NCBI GenBank assembly: GCA_030158585.1
Contig: JAOASR010000142.1
Coordinates: 1-33,412, forward strand
From: Microcella sp.
GTDB taxonomy: Bacteria > Actinomycetota > Actinomycetes > Actinomycetales > Microbacteriaceae
Reading direction: 5' to 3'
Length of the DNA: 33,412 nucleotides
Under the pieces are notes generated by a model, which was given only the letters and a program-made list of their open reading frames with translations, was not told the origin of the DNA and ran no database searches. Made by a program: the position numbers and the translations under genes. The first letter of the stretch is position 1. Each line of letters opens with the position of its first letter. Positions 23,620 through 33,412 of this stretch are shown piece after piece.

Positions 23620-25177
23620 CCACATCGACTCCGAGGCCCCCATCGCCCAGCCCGCCCTCGGCGCCGTCGGCTGGCTGCGCTTCGCCTGGCGTCAGCTCAC
23701 GAGCATGCGCACGGCGCTCGTGCTCCTGCTCCTGCTCGCGATCGCGGCGATCCCGGGGTCGCTCGTACCGCAGCGGTCGGCCGACCCCAACGGGGTCGTG
23801 CAGTATCGTCGCAACAATCCCGAGCTTTTCGAGGTCCTCGATGCCCTGCAGGTCTTCGACACGTACACCTCAGTGTGGTTCTCGGCGATCTACCTGCTGC
23901 TGTTCGTGTCGCTCATCGGCTGCATCATCCCGCGCACGCTGCACCACGCCCGAGCGCTGCGGTCGGCACCGCCGAAGACGCCTGCGCGCCTCGGTCGCCT
24001 CGTCGGGTATCGGGCGACGGATGCTCCCGCTACGGTCGAGCAGGCCCTCGACGCTGCGCACGCCGAGCTGCGGCGGCGCCGGTACCGCGTCGCGCGCTAC
24101 GGCGATTCGCTCTCGGCCGAGAGGGGATACCTGCGCGAGACCGGCAACCTCATCTTCCACATGGCCCTCGTCGGCGTGCTCGCGACGATCGGATTCGCGG
24201 GCGGCTTCGGCTACAACGGCCAGAAGGTGCTCGTCGAGGACCGCGTGTTTGTCAATCAGCTGTCCAGCTACGACTCGTTCAAGCCAGGGCGTTTCTTCGA
24301 CGACACTCGTCTCGACGCGTTCGGGGTCCGTCTCGACGAATTCACCCCGGAGTATGGACTCGACACCACGACAGGGAGGGTGCAGCCCCTGGATTTCGAG
24401 GCCGCCGTCACCGTCATAGCGAACGGCAAGGAGTACGAGAGGGTCCTGAAGGTGAACGAACCCATCGACATCGGCGGCACGCGGATGTATCTGCTCGGGA
24501 ACGGCTTCGCCCCCGTGGTGACTGTTCGAAACGCAGACGGCGATGTCGTGTTCAGGGAGCCCATCCCGTTCCTGCCACAGGACTCGAACCTCACGAGCCT
24601 GGGAGTCGTCAAGGTGCCGGATGGGCTCCGTGCGGAGCTCGGAATGATCGGCTTCTTCTATCCTTCCGCGCTGCCCCTCGACTCTGGCGCTCTGACATCC
24701 ATCTACCCGGAGCCTGACCAGCCAGTGCTCACTCTCAACGCGTTCACCGGTGATCTCGGGCTCGATGACGGTGTCGCGCGCAACGCCTACGCGCTCGACA
24801 CAGACGATCTCACACAGGTCACGGGCGGTGACACCGGCACTGATTCGATTGTTCTCGGCGTCGGCCAATCCGCTGCCCTGCCCGACGGTCTCGGGTCCGT
24901 CGAGTTCAGCGAACTGCGCCGGTTCGTGAGCGTGGACTTCTATCACGATCCGACTCAGATAGGGGTGCTCGTCTCGGCGCTATTGATTCTTGGTGGGCTT
25001 ATCGTGAGCCTCTTCGTGCCTCGCCGCCGCCTATGGGTCGTGGCATCTCCTACTGACGCCGGGGTGCGCCTCGAGTACGCGGGTCTGGCCCGCGGCGATG
25101 ACCCCGGCCTCGAAGCGGCCGTCTACGACTTTGCCGACTCTCATTCCCAGCGAATAGCGCGTACCGTGGAGGCCTAA
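23597..25177 (+). CDS. resB: Cytochrome c biogenesis protein ResB (Ccs1)
   Basis: 526 residues. Membrane segments are seen at about 34-54, 95-113, 185-205 and 450-472, with a long extracytoplasmic domain between the last two, the ResB/Ccs1 layout. With CcsB it forms the System II haem delivery and cytochrome c synthetase complex. The GTG at 23597 overlaps ccdA by 23 bases; the first residues (EPLRPSDHID) precede the hydrophobic core, and a later start is not excluded. The stretch about 24240-25060 has less biased codon use (ATA, CTA, TTG) than the flanks. The TAA stop overlaps the ccsB ATG. Confidence 0.9.
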   Translation: MEPLRPSDHIDSEAPIAQPALGAVGWLRFAWRQLTSMRTALVLLLLLAIAAIPGSLVPQRSADPNGVVQYRRNNPELFEVLDALQVFDTYTSVWFSAIYLLLFVSLIGCIIPRTLHHARALRSAPPKTPARLGRLVGYRATDAPATVEQALDAAHAELRRRRYRVARYGDSLSAERGYLRETGNLIFHMALVGVLATIGFAGGFGYNGQKVLVEDRVFVNQLSSYDSFKPGRFFDDTRLDAFGVRLDEFTPEYGLDTTTGRVQPLDFEAAVTVIANGKEYERVLKVNEPIDIGGTRMYLLGNGFAPVVTVRNADGDVVFREPIPFLPQDSNLTSLGVVKVPDGLRAELGMIGFFYPSALPLDSGALTSIYPEPDQPVLTLNAFTGDLGLDDGVARNAYALDTDDLTQVTGGDTGTDSIVLGVGQSAALPDGLGSVEFSELRRFVSVDFYHDPTQIGVLVSALLILGGLIVSLFVPRRRLWVVASPTDAGVRLEYAGLARGDDPGLEAAVYDFADSHSQRIARTVEA

Positions 25178-26199
25178 TGGATACCCTCGTCGCCTACTCC
25201 CTCGTCGCCGTCTACTCGGCCATGGGCGTCTACTCGATCGCCTTTGTCCTCTTCACGCTCGACCTCTCGAAGCGGTCTGCGGCGGCGGCGGATGCGGCGG
25301 TGGCCGGCACCGCCTCGGCCGCCGCCGCGACGAGCCGCCCCGCCGCCGCGACCGCGGCTGTCGGCGTGGGCCGGTCCAAAGGCGGGACGACCACACTCGA
25401 CCGACCGATCGCGGCTGGAGCGTCCACGCGTACCGTCGACGCACCCATCGGTGCGACGCGCTATCAGAAGATCGCGGTGGCGCTTTCGCTGCTCGGCTGG
25501 CTGCTCCACCTCGGCGCAGTACTCACGCGCGGCATCGCGGCCGAACGCGTGCCGTGGGCGAACATGTTCGAGTTCGGCTTGACGGCGACCGTCATCGGGA
25601 TGGGCACCTTCCTCGGCGTGCTGCTCTGGAAGGACGTTCGCTACCTGGGTGCGTACATCTCGGGCTTCACACTCCTCTCGCTCGGCATCGTGACGACCAA
25701 CTTCTATGTCGATATCGTGCCGACCCCGCCAGCACTGCAATCGGCGTGGCTTGTGATCCACGTCCTCGTCGCCTCGCTCGCGACCGGCTTCTTCGCGATC
25801 GGTGCGGGGCTCTCGATCATGCAGCTGCTGCGGTCGCGCGCCGCCGCGTCGAAGGCCGAGGGGCTGCGCTTCGTGCACACCCTGCCGGGAGCATCCGCCC
25901 TCGAATCGCTCGCCTACCGCGTCAACGTCGTCGGCTTCGTGTTCTGGACCTTCACCCTCATCGCCGGCGCCATCTGGGCCGAACGCGCGTGGGGCCGCTA
26001 CTGGGGCTGGGACACCAAGGAGGTCTGGACCTTCATCATCTGGACCCTCTTCGCCGGCTACATCCACGCGCGCGCGACGCGCGGCTGGCGCGGCGACCGC
26101 TCGGCCTGGCTCGCGATCATCGGCTTCAGCGCGGTCATCTTCAACTACACGATCGTCAACCTCTTCTTCAAGGGTCTGCACTCGTACAGCGGCCTCTAG
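25177..26199 (+). CDS. ccsB: Cytochrome c biogenesis protein CcsB (CcsA/ResC family)
   Basis: 340 residues with about eight membrane segments. The haem-handling tryptophan-rich motif is WGRYWGWDTKEVW, with conserved His residues in WLLHLGA, VIHVLVA and YIHARATR. Together with ResB it presents haem to apocytochrome c outside the membrane. The ATG overlaps the resB stop (TAATG) and has GTGGAGG upstream. Residues about 33-90, between the first and second membrane segments, form a low-complexity Ala/Thr-rich stretch longer than in most relatives. It is the last gene of the operon. Confidence 0.92.
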   Translation: MDTLVAYSLVAVYSAMGVYSIAFVLFTLDLSKRSAAAADAAVAGTASAAAATSRPAAATAAVGVGRSKGGTTTLDRPIAAGASTRTVDAPIGATRYQKIAVALSLLGWLLHLGAVLTRGIAAERVPWANMFEFGLTATVIGMGTFLGVLLWKDVRYLGAYISGFTLLSLGIVTTNFYVDIVPTPPALQSAWLVIHVLVASLATGFFAIGAGLSIMQLLRSRAAASKAEGLRFVHTLPGASALESLAYRVNVVGFVFWTFTLIAGAIWAERAWGRYWGWDTKEVWTFIIWTLFAGYIHARATRGWRGDRSAWLAIIGFSAVIFNYTIVNLFFKGLHSYSGL

Positions 26200-26230
26200 C
26201 CGCCGAGCCCCGAGCCCCGCGCCCCGCGCC

Positions 26231-26315
26231 GCGCGCCGCCCCGCCGTGCGCGCCGCCCCGCCGTGCGCGCCGCCCCGCCGAGCGCCCCGCCCCGCCGAGC
26301 GCGCCGCCCCGCCGA
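26231..26315. repeat. Five tandem copies of a 17-bp GC-only-core repeat
   Basis: The unit GCGCGCCGCCCCGCCGT/A is repeated five times without gaps: 26231, 26248, 26265, 26282 and 26299. Copies 1-2 end in T, copies 3-5 in A, and copy 4 has CC for GC near the start. Degenerate relatives (GCCCCGAGCCCCGCGCC) precede it from about 26205. It begins 31 bases after ccsB stops. The unit is not a multiple of three and no frame keeps a sensible protein, so it is read as non-coding. Confidence 0.85.
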
Positions 26316-26369
26316 GCGCCGCACTGCAGGCCCTGTTCGCTCATTCGGAGTCGGCGGGCTGGAACCCCG

Positions 26370-26389
26370 CGTGTCGGAGCGCCGACGCG
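26370..26389. terminator. Hairpin in the ccsB-amylopullulanase gap, possible terminator
   Basis: CGTGTCGG (26370-26377) pairs with CCGACGCG (26382-26389) across a 4-base loop AGCG, with one G-T pair. It is downstream of the repeat and could end the cytochrome c operon; no T-tract follows. Confidence 0.4.
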
Positions 26390-26449
26390 GCGCGCCGCGC
26401 CCGCCGACCGGTTCGACGAACACGGGAAGCCGCCCACTCGAACACGATG

Positions 26450-26463
26450 TGCAAGCGGTTCCA
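26450..26463. promoter_or_regulatory. Possible weak second LacI-type operator
   Basis: TGCAAGCGGTTCCA keeps the central CG and five of seven symmetric pairs of the site at 26572-26585; the centres are 122 bases apart. Weak evidence by itself. Confidence 0.25.
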
Positions 26464-26571
26464 GAGTGTTCCCGAGACGTTCCACCCGCGTTTCACAGGG
26501 GTGAAGCCGTTTCAGGCTAGACGAGATCCGCGTGATTCCGCCCCTGCAACCCCGCAGACGGGGGGTGCGTC

Positions 26572-26585
26572 TGCAAACGCTTGCA
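26572..26585. promoter_or_regulatory. LacI-family operator before the amylopullulanase gene
   Basis: TGCAAACGCTTGCA has six of seven symmetric pairs around a central CG, the hallmark of LacI-family sites for maltose/starch regulators. It overlaps the candidate -35 hexamer TTGCAC (26581-26586), so binding would block RNA polymerase. Confidence 0.65.
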
Positions 26586-26609
26586 CCAAGGCGTGAGCCT
26601 TGCTAGCGT
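26581..26609 (+). promoter_or_regulatory. Candidate promoter of the amylopullulanase gene
   Basis: TTGCAC (26581-26586) and TAGCGT (26604-26609) are 17 bases apart, the ideal spacing. The transcription start would be about 26616, giving a leader of about 48 bases with GGAG at 26654-26657 before the ATG at 26664. Confidence 0.5.
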
Positions 26610-26663
26610 CAGCCCGGTCACCACCCCTGGCACGTCGTCGTGCCGCAGAAACCGGAGTCGAAG

Positions 26664-32909
<6,246 letters not shown>

Positions 32910-32928
32910 GGGGTCCACCACCGGCCAC

Positions 32929-32960
32929 GGGGCGGGCGCGCGGGGAGCGCGCACCGCCCC
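32929..32960 (+). terminator. Strong 13-bp stem hairpin after the amylopullulanase gene
   Basis: GGGGCGG (32929-32935) pairs with CCGCCCC (32954-32960), and GCGCGC (32936-32941) with GCGCGC (32947-32952), with one bulged A and a 5-base loop. It starts 20 bases after the stop codon. No T-tract follows. Confidence 0.65.
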
Positions 32961-32988
32961 GCGGTCGTGTGCACGCCCCACCCGCACC

Positions 32989-33047
32989 CGCTTCGACAAG
33001 TACGGACCGCCTGAAACTTCCTCGCGCGTTCCGTACTTGTCGAAGCG
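32989..33047. repeat. Perfect 18-bp inverted repeat with 23-base spacer
   Basis: CGCTTCGACAAGTACGGA (32989-33006) is the exact reverse complement of 33030-33047. The arms are less GC-rich than the surroundings. It lies between the amylopullulanase gene and convergent menC, so it may be a bidirectional terminator, or a dispersed intergenic repeat; the TTCGACAAG core is one I recall as recurrent in actinobacterial intergenic DNA. Confidence 0.8.
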
Positions 33048-33128
33048 CACGACAGGCGGGCGCCGGTCACCTGCGGTCAGCGCCGAGCGCGGGCGGACAC
33101 AGAGCGCCCACCGCACCGCGGTCATCGA

Positions 33129-33143
33129 GCGGGCACCACCCGC
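33129..33143 (-). terminator. Small hairpin after menC
   Basis: GCGGG (33129-33133) pairs with CCCGC (33139-33143) across five bases, 20 bases beyond the menC stop on the minus strand. Weak. Confidence 0.25.
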
Positions 33144-33162
33144 CGTCGTTTCGGCGATCCGA

Positions 33163-33412
33163 CTACTGCGCGTCGGCGGCGAGCAGCGCGTAGCAGCGCT
33201 CGAGCCGCGCCCTCCACCACTGCGCGCGCTCGTCGGGGGCGGCGAGCCGGCGCAGGGCATCCTCGTCGACCGACACGCGCCCCGTGCCGATCGCCCCCGC
33301 GACGGGCACCACAGGCGCGACCGCGACGTCGTCTCCCAGGAGCGCGCCCGTGCCGAGCCCGCAGTCGAACTCGAGCTCCGGCAGTCGGGCCGCGAGAGCC
33401 GCGCCCATCGCG
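33163..33412 (-). CDS. menC: o-Succinylbenzoate synthase, C-terminal part (5' end outside window)
   Basis: About 82 codons of a minus-strand gene that runs off the window edge. The segment ELEFDCGLGTGALLGDDV followed by VPVAGAIGTGRV and the closing WWRARLERCYALL match the C-terminus of actinobacterial MenC, an enolase-superfamily enzyme that dehydrates SHCHC to o-succinylbenzoate in menaquinone synthesis. The catalytic barrel residues are outside the window. No membership of an operon can be judged. A different enolase-superfamily member is possible but the CGLGTG segment favours MenC. Confidence 0.8.
   Translation of the reverse strand, partial: AMGAALAARLPELEFDCGLGTGALLGDDVAVAPVVPVAGAIGTGRVSVDEDALRRLAAPDERAQWWRARLERCYALLAADAQ

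Noticed and set aside
26231-26315. CRISPR-like array
   Set aside because: The 17-bp units are directly adjacent with no spacers, and no cas genes are near.
26640-26663. GTG start at 26640 for the amylopullulanase
   Set aside because: The ATG at 26664 has a GGAG site at proper distance and gives a normal signal peptide.

Overview
The window is very GC-rich, tightly packed bacterial DNA. Asp is mostly GAC, many genes start with GTG or overlap by ATGA/GTGA, several genes look leaderless, and there is a System II cytochrome c operon, a menaquinone gene (menC) and an archaeal-type AspRS. This points to an aerobic high-GC actinobacterium, most likely of the family Microbacteriaceae. The taxonomic call is inference; no rRNA or tRNA gene was seen.

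Region 1 (1-16871) is a catabolic island for a phenolic compound. It opens with the end of pcaB followed by pcaD and pcaC (protocatechuate to 3-oxoadipate). Next comes a unit led by an IclR regulator that resembles the 4-cresol (cre) pathway of Corynebacterium glutamicum. It holds a cytochrome P450 (CreJ-like), two subunits of a PEP-synthase-like aryl phosphate synthase (CreHI-like), an SDR dehydrogenase, a [2Fe-2S] ferredoxin (CreF-like), a ferredoxin reductase (CreE-like), an HD-domain phosphohydrolase (CreD-like), an aldehyde dehydrogenase and a glutathione peroxidase. A second HD paralogue is divergent from the IclR gene. The region closes with pcaI, pcaJ, pcaF and a PcaR-like IclR regulator. 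The inferred logic is: the phenol is phosphorylated, the P450 oxidises the ring-methyl group of the aryl phosphate, the phosphate is removed, dehydrogenases complete oxidation to 4-hydroxybenzoate, and the protocatechuate branch yields succinyl-CoA and acetyl-CoA. The 4-hydroxybenzoate hydroxylase (PobA) and protocatechuate dioxygenase (PcaGH) steps are not in the window.

Region 2 (16882-18503, minus strand) is a translationally coupled pair like MhqD/MhqO of Bacillus (quinone/hydroquinone detoxification). Region 3 (18647-21574) holds an unknown 118-residue protein, an archaeal-type aspartyl-tRNA synthetase, and a CadD-type exporter with a CmtR-like ArsR sensor whose codon use looks foreign. 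Region 4 (21615-26199) is a cytochrome c maturation operon: histidine phosphatase, TlpA/ResA-like lipoprotein, CcdA, ResB, CcsB. Region 5 (26200-33162) has a repeat-rich intergenic stretch, a LacI-type operator and promoter, and a 2081-residue cell-surface enzyme that joins an alpha-amylase to a pullulanase with three X25-like modules and a C-terminal membrane anchor. A strong hairpin and an 18-bp perfect inverted repeat follow it. The window ends inside menC on the minus strand.
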